NCBI GenBank assembly: GCA_003558175.1
Contig: PWMO01000074.1
Span: forward strand, 1 to 6,453
DNA from: Spirochaetaceae bacterium
GTDB lineage: Bacteria; Spirochaetota; Spirochaetia; DSM-27196; PWMO01
Direction of reading: 5' to 3'
DNA: 6,453 bases
The position numbers were made by a program, and so were the translations under genes. Below the pieces are notes generated by a model. The model had not been told where the DNA came from, ran no database searches, and saw only the letters and a list, made by a program, of their open reading frames with translations. Of the stretch, positions 1 to 5,974 are shown in pieces. Within the stretch, counting starts at the first letter, position 1. Each line of letters starts with the position of its first letter.

Positions 1-16
1 AAACCGAATGCTTGTG

Positions 17-23
17 AGGAAGG
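17..23 (+). promoter_or_regulatory. Shine-Dalgarno for nfeD (GTG start)
   Basis: AGGAAGG lies 6 nt before a GTG codon at 30. It is the reason for choosing that non-ATG start, which also places the first membrane segment directly at the N-terminus. A TGA at 15-17 could be the stop of an upstream gene, but too little sequence is present to say. Confidence 0.7.
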
Positions 24-29
24 TGTAAC

Positions 30-560
30 GTGCCGCTGTGGGTCGCATACGCGCTGATACTGGTTGGAGTGCTCGCCATCCTGATTGAGACCATCGTGCC
101 GGCCTTCGGCATGATTGCGGCCGTTGGCGGCGGTGGGAGCATAATTGCCGCGGTGGCGTTGACGTACGCGCATCGCGGGCCGGCGGAAGGTACCCTGGTG
201 CTGATGTCGGCGATCGTCATCGTTCCGGCAACGCTCTTTCTGGCGTTCAAGCTTTTTCCCCGGTCTCCCATCGGCAAGCTGCTGATCAACACCGCCAGTC
301 TCAACAGCGTCGGCGGCTACACCTCACACACCCAGGAGAACTACCTCGACCTGCAAGGGGCTGAAGGCACAACCGCGACCCCGTTGCGCCCGGTAGGGGT
401 GGCGATAATCAACGGGAAGAAGTACAGTGTCGTCAGTGCGAGTGAGTTTATAGAAAAAGACGCCCGGATCAGAGTGATTCGGGTAGAGGGCAGTCGCATC
501 GTGGTGCGCCGCGTAACAGAGCCGGCGGTCGAGACGACCCCGGACGAGGCAAGGAGTTAG
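30..560 (+). CDS. NfeD family membrane protein (short form)
   Basis: This is a 176-residue membrane protein of the short NfeD class. Three hydrophobic segments (about residues 5-24, 28-47 and 55-76) are followed by a polar linker and a C-terminal beta-rich domain at about 108-163. That domain has the pattern of the NfeD OB-fold: a G-x-A start, an LRP-x-G turn, an NGKKYSVVS strand, a [10 protein letters not shown] strand and a closing [10 protein letters not shown] strand. The long NfeD form carries an N-terminal ClpP-like serine protease domain, which is absent here. Members of this family are typically encoded next to flotillin or stomatin genes and are thought to help organise or stabilise membrane microdomains. 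Here the stop is 1 bp before the floA start, and the floA ribosome-binding site lies inside this gene's last codons, so translation of the two is probably coupled. The GTG start is supported by a strong Shine-Dalgarno. Assignment to the family is firm; the exact biochemical role is not known. Confidence 0.93.
   Translation: MPLWVAYALILVGVLAILIETIVPAFGMIAAVGGGGSIIAAVALTYAHRGPAEGTLVLMSAIVIVPATLFLAFKLFPRSPIGKLLINTASLNSVGGYTSHTQENYLDLQGAEGTTATPLRPVGVAIINGKKYSVVSASEFIEKDARIRVIRVEGSRIVVRRVTEPAVETTPDEARS
551..556 (+). promoter_or_regulatory. Shine-Dalgarno for floA inside nfeD 3' end
   Basis: AAGGAG sits 5 nt before the ATG at 562 and is embedded in the last codons of the upstream gene. It fixes the floA start and ties translation of the two genes together. 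Confidence 0.8.
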
Positions 561-561
561 C

Positions 562-1563
562 ATGGAAGTTCTTATTCTCTACGTCATTATTGGTATTCTC
601 GGGCTCAGTCTTCTGTTTCTCTTTCTCAAGTTCTTCGGTCTCTGGTTTCGTGCCTTACTTTCCGGGGCTCCGGTAGGACCGGCGCGTCTGATCGGGATGT
701 GGCTGCGCAAGGTCAGTGCCGGAGTGATTGTCGATTCGCGGATCATACTGGTGAAGGCCGGTATTCCCGTGGATACCGAGGCGCTCGAGACGCACTACCT
801 CGCGCTGGGAAACGTCAAGCGCGTCAGCATGGCGCTGGTGGCGGCCAACAAGGCCAATATTCCGCTGAGCTTCCAGCGGGCGGCGGCAATTGACCTGGCG
901 GGCCGTGACGTTCTTGACGCGGTCAAGACCAGCGTCAATCCCAAGGTGATCGACTGTCCCGACCCCGACAAGGGTAAGGCGGCTATTGAGGCGGTGGCGA
1001 AGGACGGGATCCAGCTCAGCGTGAAGGCGCGAGTGACGGTACGAGCCAATCTGGAACGGCTGGTTGGTGGTGCGCGTGAAGAAACAATTATTGCCCGCGT
1101 TGGCGAGGGTATCGTAACCACCATCGGGTCGTCGGAGACGTATAAGGACGTCATGGAGAACCCCGATAACATCTCAAAGGGTGTTCTGGCGAAGGGGCTC
1201 GATGCCGGAACGGCGTTCGAGATTCTCTCGATCGACATCGCCGATATCGACGTTGGCGAGAACGTAGGCGCCAAGCTGCAGGTCGACCAGGCGGAGGCCG
1301 ATAAGCGGCGCTTCCAGGCCGAGGCGGAGAAGCGACGCGCTGCCGCTCAGGCATTTGAGCAGGAGATGAAGGCGCAGGTGCAGGAGAACCGCGCCAAGGT
1401 CGTTCTGGCCGAGGCCGAGATCCCCAAGGCAATTGCCGAGGCCTTCCGCAGCGGAAACCTGGGAATCATGGATTACTACCGGCTGCGTAACATTCAGGCC
1501 GACACCGATATGCGCAACAGCATCAGCGGTGAAGAACAGTCTTCGTCGAATAAGCCTGAGTAA
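562..1563 (+). CDS. floA: Flotillin-like protein FloA
   Basis: This 333-residue protein matches FloA (formerly UPF0365/YqfA), the flotillin-like scaffold of bacterial functional membrane microdomains; the B. subtilis protein is about 331 residues. Seen in order: an N-terminal membrane hairpin or helix (about 4-35), and a SPFH/PHB-like domain with blocks I recognise from FloA, including [11 protein letters not shown] (108-118), [26 protein letters not shown] (158-176), [13 protein letters not shown] (179-191) and [22 protein letters not shown] (from 211). An Ala/Glu-rich coiled coil follows (about 242-295, AEADKRR to AEAEIPKA), then the conserved tail [18 protein letters not shown]. Around 130-150 the spacer between PKVID and KDGI is several residues longer than I recall for B. 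subtilis FloA. FloA oligomerises on the inner face of the membrane and helps organise signalling, secretion and cell-wall enzymes. It is second in a three-gene operon between nfeD and a tail-rich membrane protein. Start choice is supported by a strong Shine-Dalgarno. Confidence 0.97.
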   Translation: MEVLILYVIIGILGLSLLFLFLKFFGLWFRALLSGAPVGPARLIGMWLRKVSAGVIVDSRIILVKAGIPVDTEALETHYLALGNVKRVSMALVAANKANIPLSFQRAAAIDLAGRDVLDAVKTSVNPKVIDCPDPDKGKAAIEAVAKDGIQLSVKARVTVRANLERLVGGAREETIIARVGEGIVTTIGSSETYKDVMENPDNISKGVLAKGLDAGTAFEILSIDIADIDVGENVGAKLQVDQAEADKRRFQAEAEKRRAAAQAFEQEMKAQVQENRAKVVLAEAEIPKAIAEAFRSGNLGIMDYYRLRNIQADTDMRNSISGEEQSSSNKPE

Positions 1564-1572
1564 CGACTGATC

Positions 1573-1576
1573 GGAG
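1573..1576 (+). promoter_or_regulatory. Shine-Dalgarno for the third operon gene
   Basis: GGAG lies 5 nt before the ATG at 1582, within the 18-bp gap after floA, and supports that start. Confidence 0.6.
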
Positions 1577-1581
1577 TCCCT

Positions 1582-2385
1582 ATGTCGGTGATTGAAGAGC
1601 TGCTGAACCTCGTTATCACGTTTGCAATCGTTATGGCGCCGCTCTGGATACTGATATCCAGGCGGCGCAGAATGCAGCAGGAACAGCAGCAACGGAAACA
1701 GCAACAGCGTCCGCCCGGGAAGCAGCCCGTTCCGCAGCCGACCGATCGCTACGGGCGGGAAATGGAACCACGGACGCAAGACGGCCGGGAGGCCGCCGAT
1801 GTGGCAGCCGGGCGCGACTATCCCGTCCGCGGGCGCGAGGACGAAAGTTACACCGCCGAGCAACGTGGGCGTGCGCGCATGAAAGAAGAGCGCCACGATC
1901 GAACCGAATCGCCTGACGCAAGATCAGCCGAGAAGCCTGCCGGACGATTGGAGAAGATGCTGCGCGAGCTGCTCGGCATTCCCGATGAAGAGGAGCGGGT
2001 GCGTCGCGAGCGCGAGGCGAGCAGACGGTCGGCGAAGCGCCCATCACGCAAGCGGTCGGCCGCAGAACGCCGCAGAGCGGAACAGCAGGCGGAACAGGCG
2101 AAACCGGTGCCTGATGTTCCCCGCCACGCCGACGTCACAATCCGTGCGGTCATACACGAGAGCGCCTCGCTGACGCTTTCTTCGGGCGGGATGGGGCCGC
2201 AGCACATGCGCACCGCCGCGGGCAACCTGGGCGCTGCCAGCACCGCTGATGTCCGCCCGCCTGCCAAAGAGTCCCTCGGCGGCGGTTGGACGCGGGTCAG
2301 CCGGCTTCCTGACTTCAAGCGGGCAGTGCTCTTTGCCGAGCTTCTCGGGAAACCGCACGCGCTGAAGGATCGCGACGAGTTTTAG
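1582..2385 (+). CDS. Uncharacterised single-pass membrane protein of the nfeD-floA operon
   Basis: I do not recognise a named family for this 267-residue protein. It has one hydrophobic segment near the N-terminus (about residues 8-26) followed at once by a basic stop-transfer cluster SRRRR (26-30). This predicts a very short outside end and a long cytoplasmic tail. The tail begins with a Gln/Arg-rich stretch (31-53) and continues as highly charged, low-complexity sequence rich in R, E and A (about 55-175), likely disordered or partly coiled. Two short similar motifs stand out: LEKMLRELLGIPDEE (123-137) and FKRAVLFAELLGKPHALK (245-262), sharing an E-L-L-G-x-P core. The second, near the C-terminus, is the most conserved-looking part and could be a docking peptide. 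The gene starts 18 bp after floA with GGAG 5 nt before the ATG, so it is almost certainly co-transcribed with nfeD and floA. A role as client, adaptor or regulator of the flotillin scaffold is inferred from context only. Confidence 0.85.
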   Translation: MSVIEELLNLVITFAIVMAPLWILISRRRRMQQEQQQRKQQQRPPGKQPVPQPTDRYGREMEPRTQDGREAADVAAGRDYPVRGREDESYTAEQRGRARMKEERHDRTESPDARSAEKPAGRLEKMLRELLGIPDEEERVRREREASRRSAKRPSRKRSAAERRRAEQQAEQAKPVPDVPRHADVTIRAVIHESASLTLSSGGMGPQHMRTAAGNLGAASTADVRPPAKESLGGGWTRVSRLPDFKRAVLFAELLGKPHALKDRDEF

Positions 2386-2621
2386 ATCGCAACGAGTTAT
2401 GGAGCGGGACCGGTGGCAGACTGCTGTCGCTATCGGCGCTTCTGCAGTGCAAACACGCCCGGATAGACTCCGGATATCTCGATTACCCGCGCATGTCCCA
2501 GATGCCACAGCCCCGTCTCGCGCGGCGCCTGGTTGAAGCTGTGCCGCCGCCGGCGCGTTCGATCTCCGGCGATGCAAGCCGATTGTTTCCAAATCTGCTC
2601 AACTTTAGTACTATTCTGTGC
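2386..2621. other. Intergenic region between the floA operon and the M23 gene
   Basis: This is 236 bp without a gene I can support. It begins with an imperfect copy of the preceding gene's last bases (2385-2399 versus 2368-2382). It ends in an AT-rich island with promoter-like boxes. An in-frame ATG at 2493 would extend the M23 protein by 43 residues, but that extension is Pro/Arg-rich, lacks a Shine-Dalgarno and would bury the lipoprotein signal. On the minus strand, the last roughly 35 codons of an open frame ending at 2430 read like the end of a real protein (see findings). No convincing terminator with a T-run was found after 2385. Confidence 0.6.
2586..2614 (+). promoter_or_regulatory. 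Candidate promoter of the M23 lipoprotein gene
   Basis: A -10-like TACTAT (2609-2614, 4 of 6 to consensus) follows a -35-like TTTCCA (2586-2591, 4 of 6) with a 17-bp spacer, in a locally AT-rich patch of otherwise GC-rich DNA. The ATG at 2622 is 7 nt after the -10 box, so transcription would begin at or next to the start codon. The score is modest and rests on spacing and position. Confidence 0.4.
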
Positions 2622-4085
2622 ATGAAAAAGCTTCGAGCAATGCTGCTTCCGCTCATCGTCGTGCTCCTGGTCGTTACGTCGTGCGCAGAAGAGGAAGACT
2701 GGATACAGCTGGATGCGCCGCGCGCGCATGCCGACTACAGCGACGCGTTGGGGCATTACGGGCTCCTCGAGACGAGCGCCGGCGCGGACTGGTGGGAAGC
2801 CTCGGAGCGTGCGTTCGTAGAGTCGACGCGTGTGCTTGCTCCGTTCCTGGAGACTGCGTATCTGGATCCCTTGCAGCCGGGGGCACTCGCGTACGAGGTT
2901 CCCGCAACGCATGGGCAACGCATCGACATCAGTATTGAGAGTACCATCGCTGAGCTGTTTGTGGACGTCTTTCCGCTGGAGAGTGAGCAGAGCAGCCGGC
3001 AGGTCAGCACCAATCCGCAACTGCCCGAGCCGATACACTCATGGTACGGGGAGCCTGATGTCTTCTCGTTCGAACCTGCCGAGAGCGGTCGCTACCTTGT
3101 GCGTATCCAGCCGCCGCTGTTCCACGGCGGTGAGCTCACGGTGTCAATTATAGCGGACGCGGCTCTTGATTGGCCGGTTCCCGGTGTCGACCGGACGCGC
3201 ATCTGGAGCTTTTTTGGAGATGCACGAGCAGGCGGTGCACGGGTGCACCACGGTCTCGATATCTTTGCCCCTCGCGGGACACCGTTGGTGGCGGTCTCTC
3301 CCTCACGGGTCATGCGGGTCGGTGAACGCGAGCGGGGCGGGAACATCGTCACGCTTGAAGACGCCGAACGCGGCTTGCGCATCTACTACGCACATCTCGA
3401 CCAACAGCTGGTTGAGCAGGGTACCCTTGCTGAACCGGGTGATGTTGTGGGCACGATGGGCAACACCGGAAACGCCATCACCACGCCGCCACATCTGCAC
3501 ATTGGAATCTACGCCGGCAGCTGGCGTCGTCCGGTGGATCCGTGGTACTTCTTCGTTGCCCCGGAGCAGAACCCGGTGGCGCCACAGCCTGCCGACTCCG
3601 GTCACGGTGAATGGGTGCAGGTGGTGTCGCCGCTCGCTCCCGTTCGATACCCCGCTGCGCGTTCCGGCGTAATACAGTCGCCGGCCCGGTTTGACGGGTG
3701 GGGCGAGCCGGTCGACCAGCAGCAGATTGCTCCCACAACACAGATACGCGGGGCTTCAGTTTCTGAACCACTTCCTCCCGGAACTCCGGTACGGTTTACC
3801 GGAGCGCGACGTGACTACTACCGCATCAAGCTGCCCGACCATCGGATCGGGTATCTGCCCCGGGACGGCGTGGCGGATCTGGCCGAGCCGGTGCAAGTCA
3901 TCACGGTGTCCGATACGCTCGCTGCCCGCAGTCGCCCCGACGCAACCAGCGACATCGTAGCCGAATACCGGCCGGGAGAAGAGGTTGCGGTGCTGGCGCT
4001 GCACGATAACCGCTACGGCCTGGTCTTGCGCAGGAACGGCCGTGCCGCGTGGGTAGAGCTCGCTGAATTGGCCCCGGCCGACTGA
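2622..4085 (+). CDS. M23 family peptidoglycan endopeptidase, predicted lipoprotein with SH3-like domains
   Basis: This 487-residue envelope protein starts with a signal peptide (MKKLRAMLLPLIVVLLVVTSC) whose Cys21 follows a lipobox-like VTS, suggesting a lipid-anchored protein. Residues about 85-180 form a beta-rich region resembling a pre-peptidase C-terminal (PPC-like) sandwich (GQRIDISIES, then FSFEPAESGRYLVRIQPP). The M23 (LytM/lysostaphin) domain spans about 190-310 with all expected residues: zinc ligands His209 and Asp213 in HHGLD and His293 in HLH, and catalytic histidines His258 (YYAH) and His291. The active site therefore looks intact, and the predicted reaction is cleavage of peptide cross-bridges in peptidoglycan. 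The C-terminal third (about 370-487) contains two SH3-like beta modules: one around VRFTGARRDYYRIKLPDHRIGYLP, the other around LAARSRPDATSDIVAEYRPGEEV. Such modules commonly bind the cell wall. The ATG at 2622 is chosen because it gives a proper lipoprotein signal; an in-frame ATG at 2493 exists. It converges with the thioredoxin-like gene. Confidence 0.9.
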   Translation: MKKLRAMLLPLIVVLLVVTSCAEEEDWIQLDAPRAHADYSDALGHYGLLETSAGADWWEASERAFVESTRVLAPFLETAYLDPLQPGALAYEVPATHGQRIDISIESTIAELFVDVFPLESEQSSRQVSTNPQLPEPIHSWYGEPDVFSFEPAESGRYLVRIQPPLFHGGELTVSIIADAALDWPVPGVDRTRIWSFFGDARAGGARVHHGLDIFAPRGTPLVAVSPSRVMRVGERERGGNIVTLEDAERGLRIYYAHLDQQLVEQGTLAEPGDVVGTMGNTGNAITTPPHLHIGIYAGSWRRPVDPWYFFVAPEQNPVAPQPADSGHGEWVQVVSPLAPVRYPAARSGVIQSPARFDGWGEPVDQQQIAPTTQIRGASVSEPLPPGTPVRFTGARRDYYRIKLPDHRIGYLPRDGVADLAEPVQVITVSDTLAARSRPDATSDIVAEYRPGEEVAVLALHDNRYGLVLRRNGRAAWVELAELAPAD

Positions 4086-4091
4086 GATCGG

Positions 4092-4439
4092 TCAGGCGAG
4101 GTCTTGCTGCTGGTGGATCTCCAGGATCGCGCGGTAGATCTCCTGGTGGGAGACCGCTCCGGTTTGCCGCAAGACCGGTTTCCCATTGAGATAGACCACG
4201 ATGGACGGCGTGTCAAAGACCAGGTAGCGTCCGGCAGCTGCGGGATCGTCGTCAAGGTTGAAGAGAAAGCCGTGTACATCGGTGAATCGCTTGACCATGC
4301 GCTCCACGCGGGGCAACGCGTCGCGACTTGCGGCGCAATCCGTTCGGATGAACAGGATACACACCCAGGATTGAGCAAGTACAATCTTCTCCATGTCACG
4401 TACGTCGCGCACAGCTTGCAGGTTTCGATCGTTCTGCAT
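4092..4439 (-). CDS. Thioredoxin-fold protein with single active-site cysteine (CxxS)
   Basis: This is a 115-residue protein with a thioredoxin fold. A beta strand (SWVCILFIRTD) leads into the active-site position, where the usual WCGPC is replaced by TDCAASR. The first, nucleophilic Cys (residue 35) is kept but the resolving Cys is Ser. The cis-proline loop (DTPSIVVYLNGKPV, Pro at 78) and the final strand-helix (GAVSHQEIYRAILEI) are present. A monothiol site favours mixed-disulfide chemistry, such as deglutathionylation-type or debacillithiolation-type reduction, thiol sensing or cluster/metal handling, rather than classic disulfide reduction; which applies is unknown. It is cytoplasmic, with no signal sequence. 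I chose the ATG at 4439, which matches usual N-terminal lengths. A GTG at 4475 overlapping the fetB stop as GTGA would add 12 residues and give translational coupling, but has no Shine-Dalgarno. It lies directly downstream of fetAB, hinting at a shared iron/oxidative stress role. Its stop is 6 bp from the M23 gene stop. Confidence 0.85.
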   Translation of the reverse strand: MQNDRNLQAVRDVRDMEKIVLAQSWVCILFIRTDCAASRDALPRVERMVKRFTDVHGFLFNLDDDPAAAGRYLVFDTPSIVVYLNGKPVLRQTGAVSHQEIYRAILEIHQQQDLA

Positions 4440-4446
4440 ACCGGCT

Positions 4447-4475
4447 ATTCTATACCTCAGGGAGAGTAACGTCAC
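4447..4475 (-). promoter_or_regulatory. Candidate internal promoter of the thioredoxin-like gene
   Basis: On the minus strand, TAGAAT (4447-4452, 5 of 6 to the -10 consensus) and GTGACG (4470-4475, 4 of 6 to the -35 consensus) are separated by 17 bp. The -10 box ends 7 nt before the ATG at 4439, the same spacing as at the M23 gene. The promoter overlaps the fetB stop codon, so the small gene could be expressed from fetAB read-through and on its own. Confidence 0.4.
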
Positions 4476-5251
4476 GACCGCAGCTGTGCGCGGTGAGTAA
4501 AGAAGGTGCGAAATCCCAGTTGCACGAAGACCACGACCGTCAGCGAGACCGCTCCCATGATGCCGAGCATTATCGCGATCTGGTACTGTATGGCGGTTGT
4601 TGGAGAAACGCCCGACAGTATCTGGCCGGTCATCATCCCCGGCAGGAACACAATCCCCATACCGACCATTGAGTTGATGGTGGGGAGAATAGCGGAATCG
4701 AAGGCGTTGTCGATAATCTCCCTGGACGCCTGACGGGGAGTCGATCCCAGCATCAGGGCAGCTTCCACGCGGTCTCGCCGGCTTTTCATACCGTCAACCA
4801 GCCGCGTTACTCCCAGAGAGACTCCGGTCATGGAGTTGCCGACCAGCATCCCCGCGATCGGGACGAGGTAACGTGGCTCGTACCACGGCGCCACGTGTAT
4901 CACAACAAAGATAAAGAACAGCAGCGTCACCGTTGTTCCGCCCGCCATCGCAAGCGCGATGATCCGCTTCAGCGAAGTACTCAACGGCTCCTTGACCCGA
5001 CCATAGATATTGAAGATGGCGAATGTCTGCATCAGCACCAGAATGGCGAGGGTCAACCAGAGCGACCGTTGCTCGAACACCACCCCAAGCACGTACCCCA
5101 TCAGGATCAGCTGCACCGTCATCCGCAGCGTTGCAACGGTGATCTCGCGTTCGCGCGGAATCCGCCTGGCGCGCACGATCCCGATCAGCACGACCACAAA
5201 CAGGTACGCGGCAATCAGGCGGCCCAGCTCGAGTTCGATGATGCCGTTCAT
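4472..5251 (-). CDS. fetB: FetB-type ABC transporter permease (UPF0014, iron export family)
   Basis: This 259-residue inner-membrane permease belongs to the FetB/YbbM (UPF0014) family, whose members are about this length. Roughly seven hydrophobic segments are visible (about 8-27, 38-58, 62-83, 97-120, 127-148, 195-212 and 220-247). The family signature blocks are present: VPIAGMLVGNSMTGVSLGVTRL (130-151), RDRVEAALMLGSTPRQA (159-175, the cytoplasmic coupling region expected to contact the ATPase) and NSMVGMGIVFLPGMMTGQILSGVSPTTAIQYQI (193-225). In E. coli, FetAB lowers cellular iron and raises resistance to iron-mediated peroxide stress, so iron efflux is the likely function, by family knowledge and not shown here. 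The start overlaps the fetA stop as ATGA, and GGGAG (5259-5263) lies 7 nt before the ATG, so the two subunits are translationally coupled. The monothiol thioredoxin-like gene follows. Confidence 0.94.
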   Translation of the reverse strand: MNGIIELELGRLIAAYLFVVVLIGIVRARRIPREREITVATLRMTVQLILMGYVLGVVFEQRSLWLTLAILVLMQTFAIFNIYGRVKEPLSTSLKRIIALAMAGGTTVTLLFFIFVVIHVAPWYEPRYLVPIAGMLVGNSMTGVSLGVTRLVDGMKSRRDRVEAALMLGSTPRQASREIIDNAFDSAILPTINSMVGMGIVFLPGMMTGQILSGVSPTTAIQYQIAIMLGIMGAVSLTVVVFVQLGFRTFFTHRAQLRS

Positions 5252-5958
5252 TCGCCGGCTCCCGTTTGCGGAGGCCGGCTGGCTGCGCCGTTCGGGTGGC
5301 TGTTCGGCGGCTGTTCATCTGCCGTGCGCCCGTGTTCAACTTCAATGATAACGTCTGCGAACCGGCGCGCGATGTCGCGGGAGTGGGTTACCATAATGAC
5401 CGATACCGAACGGTGCACCGCATGGCGGATGGCGGCTTCGATCACCTGTTGTTCGGTCTCCTGATCCAGCGCCGATGAGGGCTCGTCGAGCAGGAGAGCG
5501 TCGGGCTCCATCAGCAGCACTCGGGCGAGGGCCACGCGCTGTTTCTCGCCGCCGGAGAGCGTCTCCACGGAACCGTCAAGGGGCAACGCGCCGGCGCTGA
5601 CAAGCTCCAGCACACGCTGAAGTTCTTCTTGCGGCGCCGCCGCTCGGAGGGAGAACAGTCGGCCGATCTGGAGGTTATGCTCGACAGTGCCGTCGAACAT
5701 CACCGGCGTCTGCGGCAGCATGACCACCTCGCGCCGCAACTCGATGGGGTTCATTTTTTCCAGCGGGTTGCCACGATAGTAGACAGTGCCCGAAGTGGGG
5801 GAGATGAGGTTGTTCAGCAGTTTCAGTAACGTGGTCTTGCCTCCGCCGCTGCGCCCGACCACGGCAACCGGGCGGTGTGCGGGAATGCTGAGCGCGGCAA
5901 CGCTGAGTACCGATTTGTAGGTCACATGCGCAAGCCGAAACAGCGCTTCATCAGACAT
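5248..5958 (-). CDS. fetA: FetA-type ABC transporter ATP-binding protein (iron export family)
   Basis: This 236-residue ABC ATPase is the partner of the downstream FetB permease. All nucleotide-binding motifs are intact: Walker A GRSGGGKT (35-42), Q-loop Gln83 in MLPQTPVMF, signature LSGGEKQR (134-141), Walker B LLLDEP (155-160) with catalytic Glu159, D-loop SALD and H-loop His192 in MVTHS. The partner choice rests on the 4-bp ATGA overlap with fetB. After the H-loop region the protein ends in a Pro/Asn/Gly-rich tail of about 25 residues (211-236) that does not resemble the ABC fold and makes it slightly longer than E. coli FetA (about 225 residues by memory). It acts on the cytoplasmic face of the inner membrane, powering probable iron export. 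The ATG at 5958 has no Shine-Dalgarno; a perfect TATAAT ends 10 nt before it, and tandem 13-bp repeats lie just upstream, so regulated and possibly leaderless expression is likely. Confidence 0.93.
   Translation of the reverse strand: MSDEALFRLAHVTYKSVLSVAALSIPAHRPVAVVGRSGGGKTTLLKLLNNLISPTSGTVYYRGNPLEKMNPIELRREVVMLPQTPVMFDGTVEHNLQIGRLFSLRAAAPQEELQRVLELVSAGALPLDGSVETLSGGEKQRVALARVLLMEPDALLLDEPSSALDQETEQQVIEAAIRHAVHRSVSVIMVTHSRDIARRFADVIIEVEHGRTADEQPPNSHPNGAASRPPQTGAGE
5259..5263 (-). promoter_or_regulatory. Shine-Dalgarno for fetB inside fetA
   Basis: GGGAG on the minus strand sits 7 nt before the fetB ATG at 5251, within the last codons of fetA. Together with the ATGA stop/start overlap it indicates coupled translation of the two transporter subunits. 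Confidence 0.6.
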
Positions 5959-5968
5959 ACGGGTACCG

Positions 5969-5974
5969 ATTATA
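5969..5974 (-). promoter_or_regulatory. -10 box of the fetAB promoter
   Basis: A perfect TATAAT on the minus strand ends 10 nt before the fetA ATG, placing the transcript start about 3-5 nt before the codon. No good -35 box is seen at 16-18 bp spacing (best matches are 3 of 6). That region is occupied by the 13-bp repeats, which suggests help from an activator. Confidence 0.6.

Noticed and set aside
795..1896. Long minus-strand open frames antisense to floA and the following gene
   Set aside because: Their products are Arg/Pro/Ala-rich with no domain pattern, as expected for shadows of GC-rich coding sequence opposite a clearly recognised floA.
2493..2621. N-terminal extension of the M23 protein starting at ATG 2493
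   Set aside because: It adds 43 Pro/Arg-rich residues before a textbook lipoprotein signal, has no Shine-Dalgarno, and crosses promoter-like boxes. The ATG at 2622 explains the sequence better.
2386..2621. tRNA or small RNA gene in the largest intergenic gap
   Set aside because: I found no cloverleaf, no CCA-ending acceptor stem and no terminator-like hairpin with a T-run on either strand.
4076..4093. Hairpin GGCCGA-CTGAGA-TCGGTC between the convergent M23 and thioredoxin-like genes, as a bidirectional terminator
   Set aside because: The stem is only 6 bp with one G-T pair and there is no T-run on either strand, so it is not a convincing intrinsic terminator. The position is suggestive but the sequence is weak.
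4104..4469. Plus-strand open frame opposite the thioredoxin-like gene
   Set aside because: The minus-strand frame has a recognisable thioredoxin fold with the cis-Pro loop; the plus-strand product has no recognisable features.
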